In this document: piece after piece, positions 31,201-42,700 of the stretch
How the letters are laid out: each line of letters opens with the position of its first letter
Position numbering within the stretch: position 1 is the stretch's first letter
DNA from: Panicum virgatum
Taxonomy: Eukaryota > Streptophyta > Magnoliopsida > Poales > Poaceae
Length of the DNA stretch: 64,000 nucleotides
Assembly: GCF_016808335.1 (NCBI RefSeq)
Contig: NC_053146.1
Location: 4,751,015-4,815,014 of the forward strand
Reading direction: 5' to 3'
Notes under the pieces: model-generated
Told to the model about the DNA's origin: nothing
What the model saw: only the letters and a program-made list of their open reading frames with translations
The model's database searches: none
Translations under genes and position numbers: made by a program

Positions 31201-32021
31201 GTGATGGCTAGTCAGGTCTAGCTAAAGGTGGGTAATGGCTTTGTTGGGATCTGCACCGACACTAAGGTGATCGTGTTGTGGTACCCCACTTGTGGGTAAA
31301 GTTGCACACCTCTACAGAGTTAAGAATCTATTCGAATAGCCGTGCCCACGGTACTGGGCGAGTTACGGTGTGGTCTCACAACTAGTGTTTCATCTGGGAA
31401 TGGATGGGTTGGCGTGAGTTATTTTGGAAAAGTGTCCGGCAGTTGTGCCGTGTGCTACGGCGGATGATGAGTCCGGTAGTAGTTTTAAAACTTGGATCCT
31501 GTGTGGATCAACCCCTCGTGTTACTCGGTACAAAAAAACTGGTTTTGGAAAATGCTTTCTTTCAAATGAACCCCTGCATTAAATATTGCTTTCCGCAAAA
31601 CAAACCCTAGCCTTATCCTTGATTTACCCTGTGCATATTACTCTGTTTATACCCCCTCCATGGGTGTGGTTGGACTTGCTGAGTACGTCTGTACTCACCC
31701 CATTCTTAATTTTACAGAGGAAGACCCCGACTTCGTTCCAGAAGACGTTGAGTAGGGTACCGTCCTGCACCCAGCCTTGCCTGTGGATCTGGGTCACCCG
31801 CAGGAGATACCGCATGGCGCCAGACTCTGATGACTTTCTTTTTATATTTAATATCGTAGCGTGTGTGTGGATTGTAATCCTCGCGATAGTGGTGCTTCTC
31901 TGCTCACTACCGCGTAGAGTTGTACGGTAATGAACCATCTGATGTAATAAATATGTCATCAGCCTCATGGGACTGATGTTTGTAACACATTTTAAGTCTT
32001 CTCTTATGAGGGGACGCTTCA
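28209..32021 (+). repeat. 3' LTR of the 10.3-kb Gypsy
   Basis: Preceded by the purine-rich AAGTGGGGTAGG. It carries the same TATA box (about 29703), donor, leader exons (30462-30590, 31718-31755) and micropeptide ORF (31814-31930) as the 5' LTR. It is about 400 bp longer because it keeps two stretches missing from the 5' LTR. Confidence 0.9.
31814..31930 (+). CDS. membrane micropeptide ORF, 3' LTR copy
   Basis: Same 38-residue outline as 24938-25054 with one Ser-to-Pro change near the basic tail. In this LTR its transcript would read into the flanking LTR relic rather than into gag. Confidence 0.3.
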   Translation: MAPDSDDFLFIFNIVACVWIVILAIVVLLCSLPRRVVR

Positions 32022-32026
32022 GGCGG

Positions 32027-32419
32027 CCCCAGCTCGGCATCGCGGAGCGGCAAGGGGGCACGGCCTGCGACGGGATGGGGCGAGTGGCAAGGACAGCAAG
32101 TGGAGGGGGCGGCGCAGGTGGGGGCCAGGGGGGCGGTGGCCAACGCGCCGAGCTCTGCTCGAGCGGTGTGCGGGCGGCTCGCCGGGGCGGGCACAAGCGA
32201 CGAGGCGAGCTGGGGGGCGGTGGCGCGTAGCGGCGGTGAAGCGACGGCGCAGGCAGAGGGGGCCCCGGCCGGCGCAAGGGGGCACGGCGGCGTCGAGTAG
32301 AGAGCTCGGCGTGCGGCGCGTGGGGGAGAAAGGAGGAGGAGGGAGAAGGAAGAAAGGGAAGGAGGGAGAAAAAGAAAAGAGGAAAGGAAAAAAAAAGGAA
32401 AAGGAAAAGGGGGGAAATG

Positions 32420-32450
<31 letters not shown>

Positions 32451-32720
32451 CCGTCGGCGGGATTCGCGACGGCGGTCGGCCATGCGCGCGCTGCGGCGTT
32501 TGGCCGGTCAGCGACGAGAACGCGGAACGAGAGAAAGGGAAAGGGGATAGTATGACGATTGGTACTGGTGTCGGGACGGCGGATCGCCGGGATTTTTTTT
32601 TGGAAAAAACAGGATCTCGGATAGAAAAGAATTTGGGATGATTTGAGCTCAATGACGAAAAATATTTTGAAGACGATTTTTAGCGAATGATTTGTCTTGG
32701 TAAATTTTTGGGAGGTTACA
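32027..32720 (-). mobile_element. left part of the minus-strand Gypsy LTR relic
   Basis: Read on the minus strand from 32720 it starts TGTAACCTCCCAAAAATTTACC and follows the same order as the 5' end of the 10.3-kb LTRs (AAATCATTCGCTAAAAAT, CGTCATTGAGCTC, then a (CT)n run and GC-rich DNA), but diverged. Its continuation is at 20240-21738 across the 10.3-kb insertion. Confidence 0.8.
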
Positions 32721-32813
32721 GTTACTGTGTTATCTCTTACATCAATCATCTAGGATTGGGACACGCAGCATCTTTACTAGATAGTGCCAGGCCCCCGAGT
32801 CAGGACACCGACA
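32721..32813 (+). repeat. remnant of the Tat-type 3' LTR
   Basis: Matches the last 93 bases of the 5' LTR (17285-17377) and ends in the expected CA, followed by the GAAGT duplication. Confidence 0.85.
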
Positions 32814-32818
32814 GAAGT

Positions 32819-33060
32819 GTTCTCGGAGATAGGGGCATAGGGTGGCGTTCTCGGGAGTGATATTTATGAGACCCCCAATTCGATAGAACAGTGGGGTTTA
32901 GGTTTACAGAGCACACCATAGTAGCGTGGAATGATTCACGGACTGTTTAGTTCTACACCTGGGACATGCCTATGAGTCCACCTCATCCTAGGTCACAGGT
33001 TAGTGCCGGTCTTCTCCCCACACCTCAGTTACAAGCATGAGGTGAAGTGTTACAGACTAT
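32819..33060. other. HEN1 downstream flank
   Basis: About 240 bases between the Tat target duplication and the HEN1 stop codon. It presumably holds what is left of the HEN1 3' UTR. I see no clear AATAAA signal on the minus strand and no gene. Confidence 0.4.
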
Positions 33061-36000
33061 TCAGACGGGTATCGACGCGTTGGGCCATTCCCAGAGAAGC
33101 TCGTAAGGCTGATCCTGGTCTTTATTCAGACACATCTCTTCCATATCGCGTGCCATTCTTCTGAAAACAGCGATCTGGGAAGCGTAGCCTGGTTCCTCGC
33201 CTGAGCCGCCAACGCCGCAGAACTCCACGCTGTAGTTATGCTTCACCGCGAGGTCAGTAGCCCAGCACTGGAACTGCGCTCTGGTCCACTCGAACTTGTG
33301 GTCGTGGTTACGGAACTTGCAGGGACCAGCGTTTTCGTCCGCCTCGTCGTCCTTGTTGGGCATAGCTGACCTCTGGAGGATAGGGTTGTACTCGTAGTTG
33401 GGTGTCGAAACAATGAGCACCGTCGGGCGGAATGAGCTCAAGACGACATTGCCAAATAAACTCGCTTGATCCTCCTCCATGTGCTCGATCACCTGCATTT
33501 CACGTAGTTGAATCATGTGCCGATACGAAACTTCCATTATAGAATCTAGAGAAGCAATAAAAAAAGCACAAAGCTTTTACATTTGAGCATAATCATGTTA
33601 TCACAAGGTTATCTCATAGGTTAACAGATTATTTTTTATTATGCAGATGAGCATCCCACAGATAAAGATGCATCGGCAGCTTTGCGTTTAGAACCAACAT
33701 CTATGCACTAAAACCAAATAAGAATACAGTATAGTAGAAGAGGAAAGGCCCATTACCTCAAGACAAGTGCCAATATCAAACCCATATAAGCGAGAATCAA
33801 AGTCTGTTATGGATCCATCATAGAGCACAGCAGTTGGAACAGTTGTCTGCACCAACGATTTCTTGCTCAGCTTCTGATGAAGACTCTGCAATTCCGGGAG
33901 AGGCGAAACAAGTTAAATTTAATGCATTTGGAAAGGACAAAGGATGAAAGATGAACAGATACTAAGTCAAGGATATGCTATATACCTTCGCTGCGCGTGT
34001 GAGGCCTTTTCGAGAAATATCAACACCGACAAGCTTTTCTAGTGTGGTTGGATGCTCTAACAATGAATCAAGAAGGCTGCCAGATCCACAACCAAAATCG
34101 ACCTGAAAATGCACCTTTACTATGAGAAAACTAATAATTTTCATAAATAAGGGACAAGAGAATGAGGTAGAATTTACAAGTGTGGTAGCATGCAGCTCGT
34201 TGATATGCTGGACAGCAAATTCAACTCTTTGTTTCGATAATGGAGGGCTAAACAAGGCCTTTTCCATTCTATCTTCTAATGGTTCGGTTACCTGCAAAAC
34301 CTTTACAGAGAACTCCAGAGAGCAGCTCTCTGCAAGGATGTTTAAAATATGTACATGTGCTACAGCCTGATTAAAAAAAGTTGCTTAAATAAAATTATAA
34401 GATTAGGTGGCTCACCTCTAGATACGTTGGAAAGTTCATGTGAGAACTCAGAAGCTGCAGCCAGGATCAAATCCCTAGGAGGCAGTTCAGCGATAAAACA
34501 TGCAGCTTGATTTACTGATAGCTGAGTTACACATGATTCAAGCTGATTATTAACAGCACCCGTCCCTATCTCAAACTCAAACTCATTGTGGCTTTCCAAC
34601 AAATATATTTTTGCTTTATCCTTCATCACAAGGGAAGCCGTATAACTTATGGAAGTTAATGATCCATGGGATGGGAAAACACCAGAATCTGGGCCCTCAA
34701 TGTGTGTTAAAGTTGCAGTGCTTTCAAGCTGCTTCTTTGGTGTATCCACAATAAAAGGTCCAACTGAACTGCAGATTCCTGAATCATTGCATCCAGTTTT
34801 ACTATAAACAGATAAGCACATTGCAAATTCTTGCAGAAAAATATTTGGATGTATCTTGAAACTGTCAATGCACTTGGAAAGATATAGCTTGTCCATTTTT
34901 GTGTTTAGTTGCTTGAAATAATTGTTGAACCAAATCAAGACCTTCAATGCCGAATTCTGAATAGCATCAGATTCCTTGCTCCAAGTGTGAGCTGCAGAAT
35001 ACTCTAGTAAAATCTCCTGCTTCCGTGAACATATTTTCACTTCACATGTGAAAATATCTGGGTTTTCCTTGTCGATTCTAACATCATTGGTGTACTGATT
35101 TTCTACACTCTTTGCTGGTTCTCCTCTTTCTTCAGAGCTCACAGCTGATGTTAACATATCACAGGAGACCCTATTGACAGCAAAAAGGGGCTCTGACAAC
35201 CTCTGATTGCGACAGAATGAACAAAGGAGATCTCGTGGGGAAAGGCCTTTCCAACTGAAACGAGAGTACGCAGATGGAAGCTCTGCTGCAAGAATCGCAT
35301 CCCTAGACATCTTACAATTTCCATCAGGTAACTTGCCCAGAAGTATCCTGAGGAACCAAAAGCATGTAGTGTGTCAATGAAAAGAACAAAAGTAGGAGTA
35401 TGATAAAATCCGGTGCCTAAACAGTAGATAAAAGTAATCGAAATATTAAAGAAAAACAGAGCATGTGGCCAATCTCTACAATCATATGATGACTGGCTAT
35501 GGAAAAAAATGATCATATATATTAATAATATAAAACAGAGTGCATCCCTATTTCCATTATCATAGTGAAATATTCAACTAGGCTGGTACCTGTAATAGGT
35601 GCATAGATTGACATCTTCAGTGTGAAGTTCCGAATCTCTCCTTGTGTATCCGATATTTGCCAAAAGCGCATCTCCATAAATTGTTTGACCAGAAATATAG
35701 GAGGCTCGCTTATTTACTTGGCAGTTGATGTCACCGTCACCATGACAAGCAAGCACATTTTTTGACATATCAGAAACAAAATGTACACTTGGGGCTGCAA
35801 AATACAGCCTTATCTCAGAAGATGCTTTTCCAATTGTTCTGCAGTGAGACAAATGCTCAAAGTCGTCAATGGTCATGCACAGCATGTATACTTGAAAAGC
35901 TAAGAAGTCAGGAATTCACTGCTTAGTTTTTCTGTACCTACCTTGATACAAGAACTTGAGAGGAATCACTCACTGTGAGCTTTTCTGCGACATAACCCAT

Positions 36001-37623
36001 ATAATGTTTATTATCTCGTAGATTAATAGTTATTATCTTCAGTTCATTCTCCAACACATGGGGAACAAGAATCGCTTCTACTTCTACAGGGTCTGATGTA
36101 AAAGACCAACGTTTAAGTGCCAAGTCAACAGCCTCCGGAGAATAGGGCTTCTGACTCTGAATCCAGAAGTTGCTATCACTAACCGAGACTCCAGGAGATT
36201 GTTTTGCAGCATTGTACATTAATGAAAGGACCAAGAGAGGATCAAATTCTGCCTTAGGGTTAATCACTTTACACAATGTATTGACCTTCACATCACATGC
36301 AGCAATAGCCGACAAAGGTAACCTCCCAATGAGGTCCCCAGTTCTCCTGAGAGTCACACTCAAATGGCCAACCAGAGGATGGGTAGATGATAGGAAGTTC
36401 TGAAATGAAGTATAGTAGCATGGCCATGTTAGAAGACATGTATCTTTTTTTTAATAAAAAAATAGAAAAGCCCACTGAACCTCAAAATACGACATGAATA
36501 AGCAATAGCATGCTTTGAGCGGTAGGCAGAATGATTCATATTTTGAAAACTGTACCATGGTAATAGTAAAATTGAAACCTTATGTTTGATTGAATTTTGT
36601 TGCTTACTACAAGATGTCAGTCACAGTACATGAGTACAATAGGGGCGACCTCATTCTTAAATTTTGAGGAAAGATTCGCAGTGGTTATATAATGCACTGT
36701 CAAATAGAGAGAGCCTAGCAATCCAAGAAGAACTCTACTGCATTTCTCAACAGGCAAAAAAGCAGCAGCGTATGGAGATGAGGCAATAATACTGACCTCA
36801 TCTATGAAGAAACCAGATATGCGAGCGATCAGTTCATCCCAAGCTTCTTCTGGTGTACTGGGAATATTTGATGGGGGCTGAATACCAAGCTGCAATTGGA
36901 GAACAGTGATCACCACAAGTTGATAGGATGAGAATACGATTACATACCACATAGCTACTTAAATAGGTATAACTAGTAAGCAATGGGCACATTTGTCAGT
37001 TTGTCACTAAAACTAAGTCCCAACATGGGTTAATAAGAAAAGAAATCAGAAACCAAAGGACGCTCCATGTAACTGTCTTCGGAACCAGGGATAGATTGCC
37101 AAAACTAACCACAGAAGCAGAATTTCGATTCCTAGTCACCAGATGCTTTAGCTTCCAAACACAACTCCCAATGTCACTCCGTGCTACGGCGCAACAATTC
37201 GATTCACAGAAGCGCTCAATTTCAATGTCAAGGGTTTCTATCGCCCAAATTCAATTCTTCAGTTCTAGTAGCAAACTGCAAACCCCCCAAATTCCGTGCC
37301 AAACCAGACATGCAGCAACAGACAACTCGCGCAATGTCACCCGCCACAGGAGCGGGCGGGCGGCGGCGCACCGCGCGGGGCCTCACCTTGTCGAGCGCGA
37401 TCTGCGCGGCGGCCTGCTCGGCGTCCTTCTTCCGGACGAAGGTGCCGGGCGTGGCGACGGAGAGGCCCGGGAGCTCGAGCGCGCACCGGTAGACGCTCCG
37501 GGTCTGCGGCGCGAGGCCCGGGCAGCCGCCCACGGCCTCCCGCATCTCCTCGACCGTGTACCGCGCCTTGGTGCCGAACCGCTGGTGGAGCACCGCCTTG
37601 GGCGTCGGCGCCGCCGTCGGCAT
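33061..37623 (-). CDS. HEN1: HEN1 small-RNA 2'-O-methyltransferase, complete
   Basis: It methylates the 2'-OH of the 3' terminal nucleotide of miRNA and siRNA duplexes, protecting them from uridylation and decay. By splice-site reading the coding exons are 37623-37387, 36889-36797, 36399-35942, 35838-35590, 35347-34416, 34329-34178, 34102-33986, 33885-33757 and 33492-33061. All introns are GT-AG and phases agree throughout, giving 932 residues (the family is about 930-950). The N-terminus is a dsRNA-binding domain (TPKAVLHQRFGTKARYT..RKKDAEQAAAQIALDK). The middle is the La-like and FKBP-like region. The C-terminus is the methyltransferase: SAM site DFGCGSGS (709-716), metal ligands in CLEVIEHMEED (E789, E792, H793) and FRNHDHKFEW (H852/H854). 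The start at 37623 is favoured over an in-frame Met at 37689 because homologues begin close to the TPKAV segment. No defect seen. Confidence 0.96.
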
Positions 37624-38056
37624 CGCGCGCCGCCGGCACCCAACCAACCCAAACGCCTCGCGCGGGCGGACGGAGGAAGATGCCGGCACCGGCGAGCCCC
37701 TGGGGAGCGGAATCGGCGGGCGAGGGTTGAGGGGAGGGCGGGAGGCGGCGAGGGGTTCGGTGATCGCGGATTACGGGGGGAGGGGTTAATGCGCTAAACC
37801 CCCAGACGGAGGGTGTCTGGTGGTGGTGGTGGTGGTGGGTGGCGCCGAGCCGCCGATGCGGTGCGGTGGGGCTCTTTCACTTCTCGGAACTCGGAGGAGA
37901 CGACGGAGAGAGGGTTTGCTAATTTTGTATTGGCCGGCATTAAAAAAAACCCTATTGGCCTAAAGAGGGTTTAGCGTTGGAGATTCCGTTTTATATTTTT
38001 TTTGGAAGACCTATTTTATGTTTTTTTAATGCCAATGCCATGGCTGTGGATTTCAG
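37624..38056. other. HEN1 5' flank and presumed promoter
   Basis: Moderately GC-rich next to the start codon with a GGT/GTG run near 37820-37842, then AT-rich. No canonical TATA box could be assigned with confidence. Confidence 0.4.
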
Positions 38057-38307
38057 CAGTGGCGGAGCTGAGATTCAAATTGAGTTGGGACTTATTTTCC
38101 TTTCTACTTCCTCTCTCTTGTCTTTTTTTTCTTCTTCCTCCTCCTTTCTTCTTCCTCTTCTTCACTCATGCTTGAAAAATGTTTGGGGGAGGCCCTTTGA
38201 GGGGCTCCATGGGTTCTATGGGAGTAGGGAGAGGCCCTTTGAGGGGCTCCATGGGTTCTATGGGAGTAGGGGGCTGGAGCACCCCAGCACCCCTGGCTCC
38301 GCCACTG
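38057..38307. mobile_element. hAT-type MITE (CAGTGGCGGAGC ends)
   Basis: It starts CAGTGGCGGAGCT and ends GGCTCCGCCACTG, exact inverted ends of the Ac/hAT style. The interior includes a CT-rich tract and a 44-bp tandem duplication. An 8-bp target duplication is not evident. Confidence 0.7.
38186..38271. repeat. 44-bp tandem duplication
   Basis: GAGGCCCTTTGAGGGGCTCC followed by ATGGGTTCTATGGGAGTAGG occurs twice in a row inside the hAT-type MITE, almost without differences. Confidence 0.8.
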
Positions 38308-38772
38308 GCCATGAGCAAGAACTAAACCAACACACACTTCGCATGTTGTGTGCCTGTGACGAAAGGCATCTTGGCGAAGAATGACAGAAAGGCTTCGCCG
38401 CATAAAAATATTTTTGTATCAGTACTCATATTTGTGAGGGAATTAACACAATTTTATAGTCGCAGCGAAGTAATTTTTGGTGAAAAGAAAACATTGCGGC
38501 AAAATATATAGACATTGAATATTATCATGTCGGATTGGAATTCGTGTCTTCATCCTGCTCAGACACCAACCGGGATTAGTAGTCAATCAGTTTGAGCAGT
38601 GATGAATGGTAGCTGGGTTTTTTTTGCAAGAGGACTTATCAAAACAGTAATGGATGTAGGCATGTAGCTGAAGATTTATCAGAGCAGATCAGAAGCATAA
38701 GCATAAAAGTTACTGTGGTAACATGCAGTATCTCCTATGCAGCAGATAATCAATTTCCTTAAAACAACACAG
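38308..38772. other. intergenic, nothing recognised
   Basis: AT-rich unique sequence between two MITEs with no convincing open frame on either strand. Confidence 0.5.
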
Positions 38773-38775
38773 TTA

Positions 38776-38957
38776 GGTCAGTCTCAGTGGGAGTGTCATC
38801 GACACAGTTACCAAGACTGGAAACTTGAGCTGTGCCAGTGTCATCACCACTCCTCTCATATTTCATGACACTCCTCTCTCCTCTCCTCATACTATTTGTA
38901 CATGTTAGCAAATTTAATGTCCATGACACTACTATGACACTCCTATTGAGATTGGCC
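38776..38957. mobile_element. Tourist-type (PIF/Harbinger) MITE
   Basis: The ends GGTCAGTCTCAGTGGGAGTG and the complement of CACTCCTATTGAGATTGGCC are near-identical. The perfect TTA duplication at 38773-38775 and 38958-38960 is diagnostic of PIF/Harbinger insertion. Confidence 0.85.
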
Positions 38958-39418
38958 TTAGCCTCAATTACATAAAGATCCCATGCCATTAAGTACACTT
39001 CAAAGCTGTCCCCGCATAGCAACAAATGCGCATCAGACAACAGTCACACAACAAAATCCGCAAAGCGGTAGGCAATGACAGGAGCTAAATACTGAGATGC
39101 ATTCAAAATCTTCAAGGTATTCCAATAGAGGATGTGCTATATACATCAATGGCATTCTAATAGCCCAACGGAAATGCAAACTCCAATCAGGCTATGATGC
39201 TAACGCTGGAGCCTGGAGGTACGAACCAGCCAAAAATCAGGGTAAGATGATACATCGGCTGAAACACCACAAGTCAACAAAACGGGTTTGCTGTTAAACT
39301 TCATCTAAAATGGTCGACCACCATTCAAGAAACCAGTCAAAACTTGGCTCTAGATAAATGCAAACTACTGCTTTAGGAACCCCAGTCAGACAAGTATGCT
39401 GTTCATGTCCGGCATCAT

Positions 39419-39573
39419 CTAAGGCTCTGCTGAATCAATTGCTTTTCCTTGTCCGAACCCCTTGATCTTCCTCAGAAGGGGGCCCTCATAGAGTGCTTTG
39501 TACAGTAGCCTTTTGCTTCCAAACTTCCACCGGAAGGGCCCTGGCACTCCTGAATGCTTCCTTTTCTTGTTAG
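39419..39573 (-). CDS. orphan 3'-terminal exon of an unidentified host gene
   Basis: On the minus strand a GTATGTATAG acceptor is followed by a 155-base exon of 50 codons and a TAG. The peptide starts NKKRKHSGVPGPFRWKFGSK, continues LLYKALYEGPLLRKIKGFG and ends DSAEP. Its composition (basic start, aromatic GPFRWKF core) looks like real protein, and the exon ends in a neat stop. I do not recognise the family. Upstream exons should lie to the right, but from 39774 onward nearly everything is transposon. They may be beyond the window, or the gene is severed. Confidence 0.5.
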
Positions 39574-39773
39574 CTATACATACAAATAAAGAATTATATT
39601 AGAACTTTTCTAATTAAGAGATACTAGTAATGAGTAAAACAAGCATACAGAAAAAAAATATGCTCAGATAGTTCATAGCTCAGAAATGAACTAAACCAAG
39701 CGAGCCAAATCCATGACATACTCAGCATCTTTTACGTAGCTTAAATGCTTAACATTAAGGAGCAATTTAAGAA

Positions 39774-42700
39774 GGGAAAAGTCTGTTTTTGGACCCTGAA
39801 CTATCACGATCGTCCGATTTTCAACCCTGAACTCCAAAACTAGACATCTTGCACCCTCCAACTATCGAAACCGTGCAAAATACACCCCTAAACCAAATCC
39901 ACCCCGGTTTTTAGCCACGTCACTCGTCCACGTGGCGCCAATGGCCACGTCAGCTACCCTCTCCTCTCTCTTTCTCTCACAGACAGGTGGGCCACCACCT
40001 CTCCTCTCTCTTCTGTCTTTCTCCTCGCACCCCCTGCTCTCCCGGCGCACGCCCTCGCCGGCGCCGCTCCTCGCACCCCCTCTCGCCGGTGCCGCTCCTC
40101 GCACCCCCGTCGCCGGCGCCAGGCGCCGCCCTCACTCTCCTCTCCTCCCTGCGGGGCCATGGCGGGCCCTCACCCTCCTCTCCTCCCCGCGCAGGCGGCG
40201 GAGCTGGCTCGCGTGCCGGCCGCGGGCCGCGGCGGAGCTGGCTCGCCGGCCCGCGAGCCCGCGTGCCGGCGGCGGCCAGGCGCAGCGCCAAGCGTGGCGG
40301 AGCTGGCTCGACGGTCCGCGCGCGGGAGACGGCCGGGCGCGGCGGCCAGATCCGGCCCGCCGCCGCCTCCTTGCCACGCGGAGGGGCGCGCAGAGCTCCG
40401 CCATGGCGAGGCGGAGATGCGCAGCGGTGGCCATGGTGGGGGCGGCAGCCCGCACCGGAGCTGAGCTCGAGCTCGCGGTGGATCCGACGCAACTCGTGCT
40501 CGAGCTCTGGCTCGAGGAACCAGCAGAGCGCGGTGGTCGGATAAGTAGCTCATCGCCTGCCACCATGGATGACAGTCGCCGTTGCTCGCGCAGGAGGGAG
40601 AGAGAGTGGGAAGGGGAGGCGAGCTCGGAGCCTCCGCTGCCGTGTGTAAGGATCGATGGACCAAGAGGGGGGGTGAATTGGGCCTTTTTCAAACTTCTAA
40701 AGCAATAAAACAACCTTAACCTATGCAAGGCTAGTAAGGCTCAATTCACCAACCGGCTAAACAAAGCAAACTACACAAGCTAACAAAGATATGAAACTAA
40801 GTAAGGTAGAGCTAAGCTATGATCTCTAGGGTCAAGCACATGAAAGAAAGCATGAAAGTAAGTGCTTTGAAATGAAAGAGAGTGCAAGAGACAACCGAAT
40901 TTTTCCCGTGGTGTCGATGTGTTGGCACACACCCCTAATCCACGTTGTGACACTCACTAAGAGTCTTGTCACCTCCCATGTCACCGAGACTTGGGCGCTC
41001 ACTAAGAGTCTCCGTTCACCATCCCGGCGTGGTGGAGCTCAAGCCACGTACAATCTTCTTCTTCGGGCTCCCACAATCCTTGGCAAGCTCCGCGAGAAGC
41101 ACTTCGATCACCAAGATCGTCTAGGTGCTGCCAAACACCAAGAGTAACAAGTTCTTAAGCCTTCACTTGACCTACACTCAGTTGGCCCTAGCTCAAGCAC
41201 ACTTGCTACACTTGCAATGGATGAGTTCTTCAAGGTTGAAACACAAACTAAGCACTAGATCTTCTCTCTTTTGCTCAAAGCTCTATCTCTTCTTCTCAAG
41301 GGTGGCCTCAGGTTTTCAAGGTGTCAAAAGGCAACTGAAATGAACCAGGGGGTACCCTTATATAGAGTGGAGGAGGTCACATAGCCGTTGGAGGTTTTCT
41401 GCAGAAAAACCGTGACCACCGGAAGAACCGACAGTATAGAAAATATGGGCGTCGGTTCAACCGGTCTCTCTGTGTCAAAGAAGTAGCCGTTGGAGTTCTG
41501 ACACAGTATCCACGCTTGCGTCATTACACCGGTGCATGCTCCGTAGGGGCATCGGTTCAACCGGTGCTGAAGAGGTTCGCTGATCAACTCAAACAAGCGT
41601 TCTGGAACAAAGTACATCCAATGCACCGGTGCTTTGTTTCTGAACCATCGGTTCAACCGGTGCTGAAGGGAAGTTGGAGTCCATCAAACATGCTCTCTGG
41701 AACAAAGGACTGTCATTGCACCGGTGCTTTGATTTCGGAGCGTCGGTTCAACCGGTGCTGAAGAGAGTTTGAAATCCATCAAAACATGCTCTCTGGAACA
41801 AAGGACTTTCATTGCACCGGTGCTTATCTTCTTGACCATCGGTTCAACCGGTGCTTTACTTGATATCTGCCTTCATCCAGAGAAGATGGACCGACAGGGC
41901 ATCGGTCCTTCCGCCATGCATCGGATGCTCCGATGCTTGTGCACCGGTTCAACCGATGCTACTGATTTTCTTTGTTTTCAGCTGTTTTGACTTGGATTCG
42001 AATGTGACTTTGATTGTTTCTTCTTCCAAGAGTTGTGTTGACTTCTATTGACCATCTTTTGCTGTTTTTGAGTGAGTGTGTAATATGTCTAGGGCCAACT
42101 CAAGTTTGATCAAGCTACTAACTCATGAACCCCTCTTAATAGTGCGATCACTACAAAACTATAAAACCTATACTAACCTAAGTGTCATTCTCAACCTTGT
42201 GACACTTAGGACTAGAAAGATCCTTAGCCTTGACAAATATAAGTTAAAAGCCGAGATCGCCTTTTTGAATGACCGAAATTTGAGGGGCCTCTTTTGACAT
42301 ATGACCAAATGAGCGATAATGATCTATTAAGCTGCACAAACTCATTAGTCACAATAATGGTTGTCATTAATCACCGAAACATACCTTGAGGGCCTAGATG
42401 CTTACACCGTGCAGCCTCCACCGCGCCGCTAGCGCACGGGCCTCCGCCGCGCCGCCGCGCGAAGGAGCCGTGGGGGCGGGCTGGGTGGCAGAGGAGCAAG
42501 AGAGGGAGTGAAGAGCAGGGGAAGGAGCCGTCGCCCGCAGCGCCCGCCGGGGGCCGTGGCCGAGCTCCGCTCGCGGCGCTGCCGAGCTCCGCCCACACTG
42601 CGCGCTAGGGGCCGCGACCGAGTCCGCCCGCGCCGCCGCCAGGGGGACTGCGGCCGAGCTCTGCCCGGAGCAGGGGAGGAGCCGTGGGCGAGGAGGAGGA

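Larger units (their letters stand above)
21739..32021 (+). mobile_element. 10.3-kb Gypsy with giant LTRs, lacking RT, RNase H and integrase
   Basis: The LTRs of 3407 bp (21739-25145) and 3813 bp (28209-32021) both start TGTAACATCCCGAAAATCCA and end CTTCA. A perfect GGCGG duplication lies at 21734-21738 and 32022-32026. PBS TGGTATCAGAACC (tRNA-Met) is at 25148. The 3.06-kb internal part holds an extra ORF, gag and a protease start, then jumps to the last codons of pol. In a 120-base comparison the LTRs differ at 2 sites, so this is the youngest insertion. It split an older minus-strand LTR of the same family. Large LTRs and gag style suggest the Tekay/Del group. Confidence 0.92.
16159..32813 (+). 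mobile_element. Tat-type Gypsy retrotransposon, pol deleted, later elements nested inside
   Basis: The 5' LTR starts TGTCAGGTATCATAATTAGG at 16159 and the 3' LTR survives only as its last 93 bases (32721-32813, ending GACACCGACA). A perfect GAAGT duplication at 16154-16158 and 32814-32818 proves both ends belong together. The internal part keeps the PBS (TTGGCGTGCCAGGTAGGGG), a gag N-terminus, a tandemly duplicated 3' spacer and an antisense ORF; all of pol is missing. About 12.5 kb from 20240 to 32720 is later inserted DNA. LTR ends differ at roughly 11 of 92 sites by eye, the oldest of the dated insertions here. Confidence 0.85.

Noticed and set aside
33061..37623. Intron-derived short frames in HEN1 such as 33688-33756 and 34111-34177
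   Set aside because: They are read-through of exons into introns; GT-AG sites with matching phases give a better model.
39932..40708. 258-codon frame starting MAPMATSATLSSLFLSQTGG
   Set aside because: Lies in GC-rich Mutator cargo and runs across the CCGTG insertion site into the nested unit, so it cannot be an original coding sequence.
41550..41855. Regular roughly 96-bp repeats that at first glance resemble a CRISPR array
   Set aside because: Plant nuclear context, repeats and spacers both similar, no cas genes; it is an internal tandem array of a transposable unit.
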